From Paracoccus caeni (GTDB taxonomy: Bacteria; Pseudomonadota; Alphaproteobacteria; Rhodobacterales; Rhodobacteraceae): DNA of 64,000 bases. The DNA lies in the NCBI RefSeq assembly GCF_016629665.1, contig NZ_JAEPRQ010000003.1, forward strand, positions 186,001-250,000, read 5' to 3'. A program made the position numbers and the translations under genes. The notes under the pieces were generated by a model, which was not told the origin of the DNA, searched no databases, and saw only the letters and a program-made list of their open reading frames with translations. Within the stretch, counting starts at the first letter, position 1. The number at the start of each line of letters is the position of its first letter. Of this stretch, positions 43,615-50,826 are shown one piece after another.

Positions 43615-44340
43615 TCAGTAAGGCAGCAGGATATCGGCAACCTGCTGGCCGTAGCGGGGCTGCTGCACATCGGTGATCTGCCCGCGTCCGCCATAGGAAA
43701 TCCGTGCTCCGGCGATGCGATCATAGGCGATCTCGTTGTCGCGATCGATGTCGGCGGGGCGAACAAAGCCGCTGACCGTCAGTTCGCGCAGCTCATAGTT
43801 CACGCGAACCTCTTGCGTGCCTTCGATCTGTAGGCTGCCATTTGGCAGGGTGTCGATCACCGTCGCGGCCACCCGCAGGGTCAGTTTGTCGCGGCGAGAA
43901 ATGTTTCCGCTGCCTTTGTAGGTTGAGGACGAGGACGCATCGGCCAGATTGTCGAAGCTCGCGCCTTCGGGTAGCCGATTGGCCAGCCGTTGCGGGATGC
44001 CGACCATATCGGGGATCGACAGATCCTCACCCGCCGCGCGCGAACGGCCTGAACTGTTGCTGATCTCGGCCCTGTCATCGATCTGGATGACGACCGTCAG
44101 GATATCCCCCCGGCTGGCCGCGCGGCGATCGCTGATCAGGGACGAGGTCGTGCCAGCCCAAAGCGACGCCGCAGCCTCGGGGCGACCGGAATCGACCGGG
44201 ATTTCCAGCGGCGGATTGGTCATCGCAACGAATTCCGGCGTCTGGCGGGGTGAGGTCAGTTCCGGCGGACGGCCAAGATGATCGACGCGGCCGCAAGCGG
44301 TCAGTGCCAAGGCGAGGCACAGGAAATGGGAAGATTTCAT
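43615..44340 (-). CDS. flgH: Flagellar L-ring protein FlgH
   Basis: Outer-membrane lipoprotein forming the L-ring. The 241 residues begin MKSSHFLCLALALTACGRVD, with a lipobox ending at Cys16. Family motifs are SLWAGTTSSLISDRRAASRG, GDILTVVIQIDDRAEISNSS, LPNGSLQIEGTQEVRVNYEL and the C-terminal ISYGGRGQITDVQQPRYGQQ. Length matches FlgH. It works with FlgI (encoded at 37498-38598) as the outer bushing of the rod. The gene lies between flgA (23-base gap) and the fliL-like gene. Confidence 0.95.
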   Translation of the reverse strand: MKSSHFLCLALALTACGRVDHLGRPPELTSPRQTPEFVAMTNPPLEIPVDSGRPEAAASLWAGTTSSLISDRRAASRGDILTVVIQIDDRAEISNSSGRSRAAGEDLSIPDMVGIPQRLANRLPEGASFDNLADASSSSTYKGSGNISRRDKLTLRVAATVIDTLPNGSLQIEGTQEVRVNYELRELTVSGFVRPADIDRDNEIAYDRIAGARISYGGRGQITDVQQPRYGQQVADILLPY

Positions 44341-44363
44341 CGGATATCCTTGCGAGTGACGCG

Positions 44364-44777
44364 CTAATTCAAGGCCAGCAGCGAGCCGTCGTCCTGCACG
44401 ACGGCATCGACGCTGCTGCGGGAATCAAGGTTCATGACCCGGATCACCTCGCCCGACGCACCGTCCGACAGGCTGCGTGCACTGGTCACGATGCGCAGCG
44501 CGCCACGGGCAAAGGTCAGCCGCACGATCTGGTTACGCTGCACCAGCCGGGGTGGCTGCAGCAGGTTCGACTGGATCGGGCGACCTTCATAGATGGTGAT
44601 GCGGGTTTGCAGACCGATGGCCTGCGACGGATCGGTGATGCCGGGGCGATTGCTGTCCACTGCGCGCAGATCGGCGGCGGCGATGATGGTGCCAGCGGGA
44701 AGGGTCCGGGCGGCGGCAAGCACGCTGGCCTGCGACGGCGCAGCCAGCATCAGCATGAAAACGGCCAGCCAGCGCAT
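44364..44777 (-). CDS. flgA: Flagella basal body P-ring formation protein FlgA
   Basis: Periplasmic chaperone for FlgI assembly. The 137 residues carry a signal peptide (MRWLAVFMLMLAAPSQASVL) and a SAF-type domain with LPAGTIIAAADLRAVDSNRP and GLQTRITIYEGRPIQSNLLQ, ending SSVDAVVQDDGSLLALN. It is shorter than the E. coli protein (219), as is common in alphaproteobacteria. The start at 44777 overlaps the flgG stop by one base (TGATG). It belongs to the flgB-to-fliL operon. Confidence 0.92.
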   Translation of the reverse strand: MRWLAVFMLMLAAPSQASVLAAARTLPAGTIIAAADLRAVDSNRPGITDPSQAIGLQTRITIYEGRPIQSNLLQPPRLVQRNQIVRLTFARGALRIVTSARSLSDGASGEVIRVMNLDSRSSVDAVVQDDGSLLALN

Positions 44778-45562
44778 CACCGCACCTGCGTCGTTGCCGC
44801 CAGCATCTGGTCTGCGGCGGTGATGACCTTGGCGTTCAACTCGTATCCGCGCTGCGCCTTGATCAGTTCGGTAATCTCACGCACTGCATCGACCGAGCTT
44901 TCTTCGAGATAGCCTTGCCGCAGCGTGCCAAGCCCTTCCTGACCCGGCGCAAAAACCTGTGGCACCCCGGAAGCCGAGCTTTCCAGAAACAGGTTAGAGC
45001 CCATCGCCTCGAGCCCCTTTTCGTTGCTGAAACTGGCCAGGGTGATCTGTCCCAGCATTTCAGGCTCTACCTGATCCGAGAAGTAGGCATAAACCTCACC
45101 CCCCGCATTGATCGAGATTGAGCGGGCGTCATCCGGTATGGTCACACCCGGCACGACCGGATAACCGTCCGAGGTCACGATCAACCCATCGGGCGAACGT
45201 TTCAGCCCGCCATCGCGGGTATAGGCCGAAATCCCTGAGGGCAGCGTCACCTCAAGATAGCCATTGCCTTCGATGGCAAGGTCCAGATCGCCGCCGGTCT
45301 GGCTAAGCGATCCCTGCTGTAGATTGATGCTGACTGCGGCGGGGCGGACGCCAAGGCCAAGCTGCACGCCGGCAGGGATGACGGTTCCGTCCGAGGCGGT
45401 CACCGTGCCGGGCCGTGTAGCCTGCTGGTAATGCAGGTCGGCAAATTCCGCGCGGCGGGCGTTGTAGCCGGTGGTGGACATATTGGCGAGGTTGTTCGAG
45501 ATAACCTCGACGCGCATCTGCTGCGCGCTCATTCCGGTTGCGGCGATCTGAAGCGCTCTCAT
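44777..45562 (-). CDS. flgG: Flagellar distal rod protein FlgG
   Basis: Builds the distal rod. The 261 residues start MRALQIAATGMSAQQMRVEV, with the rod signature ISNNLANMSTTGYNARRAEF near 20-40, GGDLDLAIEGNGYLEVTLPS near 85-105 and a C-terminal helix ending LIKAQRGYELNAKVITAADQ. Length equals the usual FlgG (about 260). It follows flgF by 11 bases and precedes flgA. Confidence 0.96.
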   Translation of the reverse strand: MRALQIAATGMSAQQMRVEVISNNLANMSTTGYNARRAEFADLHYQQATRPGTVTASDGTVIPAGVQLGLGVRPAAVSINLQQGSLSQTGGDLDLAIEGNGYLEVTLPSGISAYTRDGGLKRSPDGLIVTSDGYPVVPGVTIPDDARSISINAGGEVYAYFSDQVEPEMLGQITLASFSNEKGLEAMGSNLFLESSASGVPQVFAPGQEGLGTLRQGYLEESSVDAVREITELIKAQRGYELNAKVITAADQMLAATTQVR

Positions 45563-45573
45563 ACTGGCTCCTT

Positions 45574-46290
45574 TCAGCGGGTCATGGCGGTGATCGCGGC
45601 GCGAATGCGCTGATCTTCGCGGTCAAGGAAGGACTGGCCGAGTTCGTAGGCGCGCTGCACCTCGATCATGCGGGTGATCTCGAAGACGGGATCGACGTTG
45701 GAATCTTCGAGAAAACCTTGACGAATGCGGGCATCTTCAAGCGGTTCGGGATCGGCGGTCAGTGTAAATTCGGTGCCGCCCTGATGGGTCATCTGTGCAT
45801 CTTCAGGGGCGGTGAAGACACCGACCTTGGCAAAGGCGATGCCGTTGGCCGACAAGGTGCCGTCGGCACCAATCGCGACATGGCTTGCGCCAGCCGGAAC
45901 GATGATCGGCGAAAGCCCCTCGTCCAGCAGGCGATGGCCGTTCGCGTTCATCAACTCTCCCTCCGCCGAAGGCATGAACGCGCCTGCACGGCTAAGCCGG
46001 TTTCCCTCTGGCGTCTCTAACAGGAAGAACCCTTCGCCCTCGATCGCCATGTCATAGGTGCCGTTGGTCTGGTTCAGCACGCCCTGCTTCAGATCAAGCA
46101 GCCGACCGCGCGCATCGGCCATCGACAGTGTGTCACCACGACCGTCCAGCGCTGACAGATGCTCGGCAAAGATGACGCCTTCGCGACGAAAACCGGTGGT
46201 GTTGGCGTTGGCGATGTTGTTGGCGACGACGCGCATTTCCTTCATCAGACCGGCCTGACGGGTCAGCGTCGCATAGATTGCGTTATCCAT
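45574..46290 (-). CDS. flgF: Flagellar proximal rod protein FlgF
   Basis: Part of the proximal rod. The 238 residues start MDNAIYATLTRQAGLMKEMR, with VVANNIANANTTGFRREGVI near residues 22-40, YDMAIEGEGFFLLETPEGNR in the middle and the helix MIEVQRAYELGQSFLDREDQ near the end. Length and order fit FlgF. It begins three bases after the fliQ stop on this strand, with flgG downstream. Confidence 0.93.
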   Translation of the reverse strand: MDNAIYATLTRQAGLMKEMRVVANNIANANTTGFRREGVIFAEHLSALDGRGDTLSMADARGRLLDLKQGVLNQTNGTYDMAIEGEGFFLLETPEGNRLSRAGAFMPSAEGELMNANGHRLLDEGLSPIIVPAGASHVAIGADGTLSANGIAFAKVGVFTAPEDAQMTHQGGTEFTLTADPEPLEDARIRQGFLEDSNVDPVFEITRMIEVQRAYELGQSFLDREDQRIRAAITAMTR

Positions 46291-46293
46291 GGC

Positions 46294-46560
46294 CTAGCTT
46301 CCGGCGATCAGGGGAATGACCTGCCCGACATAAAAATCGGACAGGGTGGTCGTCATGAAGCTCATCGTGACCCAGAAGACGGCCAGCATCAGCCCGACCT
46401 TTGGCACGAAGGTCAGCGTCATTTCCTGAATCGAGGTCAGCGCCTGAAACAGGCCGATGACCACTCCTGCGATCAGCGCCACCACAAGCAACGGCGCCGA
46501 CATCCGGACCGAGACCAGCAGCGCCTGACGCAGCATGTCGAAGAGAACGGTTTCGTTCAT
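46294..46560 (-). CDS. fliQ: Flagellar export apparatus protein FliQ
   Basis: Small component of the flagellar type III export gate with FliP and FliR. The 88 residues have two hydrophobic helices around 15-40 and 50-75 (LLVVALIAGVVIGLFQALTS, then KVGLMLAVFWVTMSFMTTTL), with the conserved QEMTLTFVPK loop. Its place between fliE and flgF matches the usual alphaproteobacterial order; fliP, fliR, flhA and flhB are not in this window. Confidence 0.93.
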   Translation of the reverse strand: MNETVLFDMLRQALLVSVRMSAPLLVVALIAGVVIGLFQALTSIQEMTLTFVPKVGLMLAVFWVTMSFMTTTLSDFYVGQVIPLIAGS

Positions 46561-46569
46561 CGCGCGTCC

Positions 46570-46848
46570 TCAGACCGGCATCCGCAGGATTTCCTGATAG
46601 GCTTCCACGACCTTGTCGCGGATCGCCACGACCGTCTCCATGGCGAGCTGCGCCTCGGTGATGGTCTGGACCAGTTGCTGCGTCTCGACCTGTCCGTTCA
46701 TCGCGCCGGTTGCGGCATTGTCCACCTGCGACATCTGCCGGGCAAAATCCTCGGCCGCGTTCGAGACCCGTTCGATGGCGCCTGCACCCGGCTGAACAGA
46801 GGTGCGGGCCGCATTATAGGCGTCCGCGGCAGTGGTGCTGGAAATCAT
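46570..46848 (-). CDS. fliE: Flagellar hook-basal body complex protein FliE
   Basis: Joins the MS ring to the rod. The 92 residues start MISSTTAADAYNAARTSVQP and end with the FliE signature QTITEAQLAMETVVAIRDKV followed by VEAYQEILRMPV. It lies 12 bases downstream of flgC and 9 bases before fliQ. Confidence 0.93.
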   Translation of the reverse strand: MISSTTAADAYNAARTSVQPGAGAIERVSNAAEDFARQMSQVDNAATGAMNGQVETQQLVQTITEAQLAMETVVAIRDKVVEAYQEILRMPV

Positions 46849-46860
46849 GTTGGCCCCTTT

Positions 46861-47253
46861 CTAGCGGCGCAGAAGATCAAGCACGGCCGCGCCCATCTGG
46901 CGGGTCTGCTCGAACATCTTCAGATTGGCTTCGTAGCTGCGTCCGGCCTCACGAGAATCGGCGATCTCGATTACCAGATCCACGTTCGAGCCAAGGTAAT
47001 AACCCTGCTCATCCGCCATCGGATGCGAGGGATCGTGGATGCGCGGCAGTTCGGCCGGGTCAAGCCGGGTCGGCGATACCTGAACCTCGCCGGTTGGACG
47101 GCCAAGCCGCGTTGCTTCCTCGAAACTGACCAGCTTGCGGCGATAGCCGGGGGTATCGACATTGGCGATATTCTCGGCCGTGCGGCGCAGGCGCTCGGTT
47201 TGCGCCCGCATGCCCGAGGCCGAAAGATGAAGTGGAGAGACGCGATCATTCAT
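46861..47253 (-). CDS. flgC: Flagellar proximal rod protein FlgC
   Basis: Proximal rod component of 130 residues. It starts MNDRVSPLHLSASGMRAQTE, has the rod motif RRTAENIANVDTPGYRRK near 22-40, SNVDLVIEIADSREAGRSYE as in FlgC, and a C-terminal helix. It lies three bases downstream of flgB. Confidence 0.95.
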   Translation of the reverse strand: MNDRVSPLHLSASGMRAQTERLRRTAENIANVDTPGYRRKLVSFEEATRLGRPTGEVQVSPTRLDPAELPRIHDPSHPMADEQGYYLGSNVDLVIEIADSREAGRSYEANLKMFEQTRQMGAAVLDLLRR

Positions 47254-47256
47254 CTG

Positions 47257-47646
47257 TTATCCCCTCCGTCCGATGCTGGTGCGAAGCATGTCCAGCCCCG
47301 AGCGATAGATCGCCAGCGACAGGTCGTGGCCGCGCTTCAGTTCTGCAGCTTTCAGAAGCTCTGCTTCCAGCGAGACGGAATTGCCATTCGGTGAGACGCC
47401 GGTTTCCCCGCTCATCACCTGCGCGCCTGCGGGCGTCCAATCCGGCACCGACAGGTGGCGCGGATCGGTGGCGCGCATCGGCGCTGCGTTCAATCGGTGA
47501 TAGGCAGTCTCGAACGGTTCGAGATCGCGGGCCTTGTATCCCGGTGTGTCCGAATTCGCGATGTTCCGGGCGACGATATTCTGCCGCTCGGCAACATGCC
47601 GGCCCAAGGCGCGGGCCATTTGCATCATTTCGATCTTTTCAAACAT
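47257..47646 (-). CDS. flgB: Flagellar proximal rod protein FlgB
   Basis: Proximal rod component of 129 residues starting MFEKIEMMQMARALGRHVAE, with NIVARNIANSDTPGYKARDL near 22-45 and the helix LKAAELKRGHDLSLAIYRSG near the end. ATG 47646 has GAGGAG upstream and matches homologues; the frame stays open upstream. It heads the minus-strand operon flgB-flgC-fliE-fliQ-flgF-flgG-flgA-flgH-fliL and is divergent from fliI across 97 bases holding a contiguous pair of GANTC sites. Confidence 0.95.
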   Translation of the reverse strand: MFEKIEMMQMARALGRHVAERQNIVARNIANSDTPGYKARDLEPFETAYHRLNAAPMRATDPRHLSVPDWTPAGAQVMSGETGVSPNGNSVSLEAELLKAAELKRGHDLSLAIYRSGLDMLRTSIGRRG

Positions 47647-47743
47647 GAGGCTTCTCCTCATTGGCGATAACCGGGTCTTAACCTCAATTGGTTTAGAAAC
47701 CGTTTCGCGGAATCGACTCCGTGCCTGATCGGAGGAATGCGAA
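47647..47743. promoter_or_regulatory. Divergent flgB/fliI promoter region with two contiguous GANTC sites
   Basis: The 97-base gap holds GAATC (47710-47714) directly joined to GACTC (47715-47719). A TTAACC / GGTTTA-type near-palindrome lies around 47679-47695 with a TTAA half-site. It carries ribosome sites for both genes (GAGGAG for flgB, GGAGGA at 47731-47736 for fliI). GANTC is the CcrM target, and CcrM is encoded at 57440-58570. Confidence 0.55.
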
Positions 47744-49081
47744 ATGGATAAAATTGAATCGATCACCCGCCGGATCGGGCAGTTGCGTATGGCGCGCTAT
47801 TTTGGCCGCGTTCATTCGATGCGGGCCGGGCTGATACGGATCGAGGGGTTGAACGCGCATGCCTCGGTCGGGGATCGGGTGCGGATCGCGGTTCAGGGGG
47901 CCACGGTCACCGCTGAGATCGTCGGTCTGGCGCCGCGCCATGCGGATGCTCTGCCGGAAGGTAATGCCGAGGGGCTTTCGGTCGGCGCCGAAGTGGAGCT
48001 GCTGTTCGCGCCGGTGATTGCGCCCTGTGATGACTGGATCGGACGGATCATCGACCCTTTGGGGCAACCGCTTGATGGCAGGCCGCTGCCGACCGGGGGC
48101 GAGCCGCGACCCTACCGATCAGAGGCGCCTTCCGCCGTTCGGCGCAAACGGTTGGGTCAGCGGTTGGCGACGGGTCTGGCGGTTTTCGACACGCTTCTGC
48201 CGTTGGTCGAAGGACAGCGGATCGGGCTGTTTGCTGGCTCTGGCGTGGGCAAATCGACGCTGCTTTCTCATCTGGCGCGCGGTGTGCAGGCCGATGTGGT
48301 CGTGATCGCCATGATCGGTGAACGCGGGCGCGAGCTGCGGGAATTTGTCGAGAAAACCCTTGGCCCGGAGGGGATGGAGCGCGCCGTCATCGTCACCGCG
48401 ACCTCGGATCGGTCGCCCCTGATCCGGCGTCGCTGCGCCTGGGCCGCGATGGCGGTCGCCGAGCATTTCCGCGATCAGGGGCGTCACGTCCTTTTCCTTG
48501 CCGATTCGATCACGCGATTTGCCGAAGCACATCGAGAGATCGCTTTGGCTGCGGGCGAACCGGCAAGCTATCGCGGCTTTCCCCCATCGGTGTCGAACCT
48601 GATCATGGCTCTGGCGGAACGCTCGGGGCCGGGGCTTGAGGGGGCGGGCGATATCACCGGCATCTTCAGCGTTCTGGTGGCAGGCTCCGATATGGAAGAG
48701 CCTGTGGCCGATATCCTTCGCGGCACGTTGGACGGTCATGTGGTGCTGGACCGCACCATTGCCGAACGAGGGCGCTTTCCGGCAATTGATGTCGTCCGCT
48801 CGGTCTCGCGTTCGCTGCCCGACGCCGCGACGGAGGCGGAAAATGCGATGATCGCGAAGGCGCGTGCGGCGCTTGGTGCCTATGCGGAATCTGAACTGAT
48901 GATCCGTGCAGGCCTCTATGCGCCCGGCTCTGATCCACGGCTGGATGAGGCGGTAAAACTTTACCCGCAACTGGACGATTTCGTCACGTTGAGCAGCCCG
49001 GCTATTCAGCAGAGCTTTGAACGGCTGGGCGCCGCGCTGCAGGCAAATGTGCCAAGAAAGCCCCCGACCCGCAGCGGGTGA
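47744..49081 (+). CDS. fliI: Flagellum-specific ATP synthase FliI
   Basis: Cytoplasmic ATPase that powers or regulates flagellar type III export. The 445 residues carry Walker A FAGSGVGKSTLL (Lys170), RGRELREFVEKTLGPEGMER, Walker B VLFLADSITRFAEAHREIAL, and VLVAGSDMEEPVADILRGTL of the F1-beta/FliI family. ATG 47744 has GGAGGA seven bases upstream. It is divergent from the flgB operon, and the Crp/Fnr regulator follows on the same strand 113 bases later. Codon use is normal for the chromosome. Confidence 0.96.
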   Translation: MDKIESITRRIGQLRMARYFGRVHSMRAGLIRIEGLNAHASVGDRVRIAVQGATVTAEIVGLAPRHADALPEGNAEGLSVGAEVELLFAPVIAPCDDWIGRIIDPLGQPLDGRPLPTGGEPRPYRSEAPSAVRRKRLGQRLATGLAVFDTLLPLVEGQRIGLFAGSGVGKSTLLSHLARGVQADVVVIAMIGERGRELREFVEKTLGPEGMERAVIVTATSDRSPLIRRRCAWAAMAVAEHFRDQGRHVLFLADSITRFAEAHREIALAAGEPASYRGFPPSVSNLIMALAERSGPGLEGAGDITGIFSVLVAGSDMEEPVADILRGTLDGHVVLDRTIAERGRFPAIDVVRSVSRSLPDAATEAENAMIAKARAALGAYAESELMIRAGLYAPGSDPRLDEAVKLYPQLDDFVTLSSPAIQQSFERLGAALQANVPRKPPTRSG

Positions 49082-49194
49082 GTGAAACCTTTAGGTTCAG
49101 AAAGAGTTAATGAATGTTAGGTAGGACTGCCCGAGCATTGCGTTGCTATGGGCATTTTGCGACTGTCCGCCGCCTGCGGGACAAGAGGATGTCA

Positions 49195-49926
49195 ATGGCG
49201 ATCTCAGAGTATTTTATCCGCTATCTTCAAAGGCGTGATACTCTTTCCGAGGATGACCTCGAGCGGTTGAGAACCCTGAAAACGCAGAATGAGCGTTTCT
49301 CTCATGGACAGGTCATCGTCCCTATCGAGCGTCATGTGCAGCGCTCGTGCCTTGTTCTGAGGGGTTTCGCCGCGCGTGCGCATCCGTTGGAGGGAAAGCC
49401 GGACGAACGGGTTATCACCGCGCTGCATGTGCCGGGTGATTTCGTCGATCTGCATGGCTTCGTTCTGGCCGGTCTTGAACATGCGGTGATCGCCATCGGT
49501 CCGACCGAGATCGAGTTCGTCCAGCACTCGGAACTGATCGAAATTACCGAGAATTTTCCGCATCTGACGCGGCTTCTGTGGATGGCGACGTTGATCGATG
49601 CCGCAATCCACCGTCAATGGCTGGTCGCCGCGGGTTCATTGCGGTCCAGCGCGCATCTCGCGCATCTTCTTTGCGAGATTTACACGCGGATGAGCGCGGT
49701 CGGTGCCGCCTCGAACTACGAATTCACCCTTCCGCTGCTGCAACGAGAATTGGCTGATATCCTTGGCTATTCGCCGATCCATGTGAACCGCGCGGTGCGT
49801 GAATTGCGCGATCGCGGGCTGATCCGCTGGACGGGCGCCGAAATTACGGTCCTCGATTGGGCTGGGCTGGTGCGGCTCGCCCGCTTTGATCCCGGCTATC
49901 TGGATATGGAGCGGCACAGTCGCTGA
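49195..49926 (+). CDS. Crp/Fnr-family transcriptional regulator
   Basis: A 243-residue regulator with an N-terminal cyclic-nucleotide-binding-type beta roll (FSHGQVIVPIERHVQRSCLV, then ITALHVPGDFVDLHGFVLAG) and a C-terminal winged helix: LLQRELADILGYSPIHVNRA followed by VRELRDRGLIRWTGAEI. No Fnr iron-sulfur cysteine cluster is seen at the N-terminus, so an oxygen sensor of that type is unlikely. ATG 49195 is chosen because AGAGG is six bases upstream; an ATG six bases earlier at 49189 is less well placed. Targets are unknown. It is convergent with the extensin-like gene, three bases apart. Confidence 0.88.
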   Translation: MAISEYFIRYLQRRDTLSEDDLERLRTLKTQNERFSHGQVIVPIERHVQRSCLVLRGFAARAHPLEGKPDERVITALHVPGDFVDLHGFVLAGLEHAVIAIGPTEIEFVQHSELIEITENFPHLTRLLWMATLIDAAIHRQWLVAAGSLRSSAHLAHLLCEIYTRMSAVGAASNYEFTLPLLQRELADILGYSPIHVNRAVRELRDRGLIRWTGAEITVLDWAGLVRLARFDPGYLDMERHSR

Positions 49927-49929
49927 GCG

Positions 49930-50826
49930 TTATTCGCACAGCCTCCAGCCGCCATTCCGCACAGCTACATCGAAATGCAGATGGTCGTCATGCGCGGCAT
50001 TCGATCCCGGTCCCAGAACCGTGGTGAAGAACAGGCAGCCAGCTTTCTGCACCGCCATCTGAAAGCCCTCGGCGATCTCGCCTGTCTCGAAACGCGGCTC
50101 GACCGGCATCGTCTCACCATTGTCGAAGACGAAGGCGGCAATATCGATGGCGTTGCCATAGGCATGCTCGGACAGTTTTGGTTCGGCCTCGCCCGTGCCC
50201 ACGCGACCACGGCAATCGTAGGTCGTGCCCAGTTGCAGGCTGGTCACGCGCGGCGCGCCGGGCAGCATGGCCGAGGCGGGACGCAGAAATTCCTGCGACC
50301 ACAGGCCTAGCGCGCGGGCGGTGTCGCAGCGCATGACCGCGCCGCCTTCAAGCGCCAGATCGGGGATGATCTTCTCGACCCGGATCGGGCGCGCGATGCC
50401 GCATTCGGGATTATCCTCGCCGGTCATTACTGGTTCTTCGGTATAGGCGGTACCCAGCATCGACAGGGCAAGCTTGCAGGCCGCGTAGTCCTGATCGCTC
50501 TCGCGCAGAAGATACCATTGTGGCGGAGGCGGGGGGCCGAACATTTCGGCTGTATCGTTATCAGCGCTGTCGTCTTCAGCGCTTTCCACCTTGTCCCCAG
50601 TCGGTTCCGCAACGTCCTCTGCGCCCGTCGCATCCGTCGCCTCATCAGGGGCTTTTTCTTCAGGCTCCGCCGGTCGTTCTGGTGGGCGGGCATCGTCGGG
50701 GACGACCTCGGGGGTCTCGGCGGGGGGGCGAGGTGGTGAGGCCGGACGATCTTGCGCGACAGCCAGGGACGCGGACAGGCAGCCAATGATGAGGGCAAGT
50801 GCCGCTGACTGACGCATCTGAATCAT
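49930..50826 (-). CDS. Extensin-like family protein (M15-like fold)
   Basis: A 298-residue exported protein. It has a signal peptide (MIQMRQSAALALIIGCLSAS, then LAVAQ), a long acidic Pro/Glu/Ala-rich linker (about 25-105), and a C-terminal extensin-like domain with CDTARALGLWSQEFLRPASA, KLSEHAYGNAIDIAAFVFDN and HDDHLHFDVAVRNGGWR. The His/Asp set of this last part is similar to the metal site of M15/VanY-type peptidoglycan peptidases, but the reaction is not established for this family. It overlaps the L,D-transpeptidase gene by ATGA, suggesting a joint role in the cell wall. Confidence 0.85.
   Translation of the reverse strand: MIQMRQSAALALIIGCLSASLAVAQDRPASPPRPPAETPEVVPDDARPPERPAEPEEKAPDEATDATGAEDVAEPTGDKVESAEDDSADNDTAEMFGPPPPPQWYLLRESDQDYAACKLALSMLGTAYTEEPVMTGEDNPECGIARPIRVEKIIPDLALEGGAVMRCDTARALGLWSQEFLRPASAMLPGAPRVTSLQLGTTYDCRGRVGTGEAEPKLSEHAYGNAIDIAAFVFDNGETMPVEPRFETGEIAEGFQMAVQKAGCLFFTTVLGPGSNAAHDDHLHFDVAVRNGGWRLCE

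Noticed and set aside
47679..47695. A full CtrA box (TTAA-N7-TTAA) in the flgB/fliI region
   Set aside because: Only one TTAA half is present (TTAACC) and the second half reads GGTTTA, so it does not meet the consensus; kept only as a weak note.
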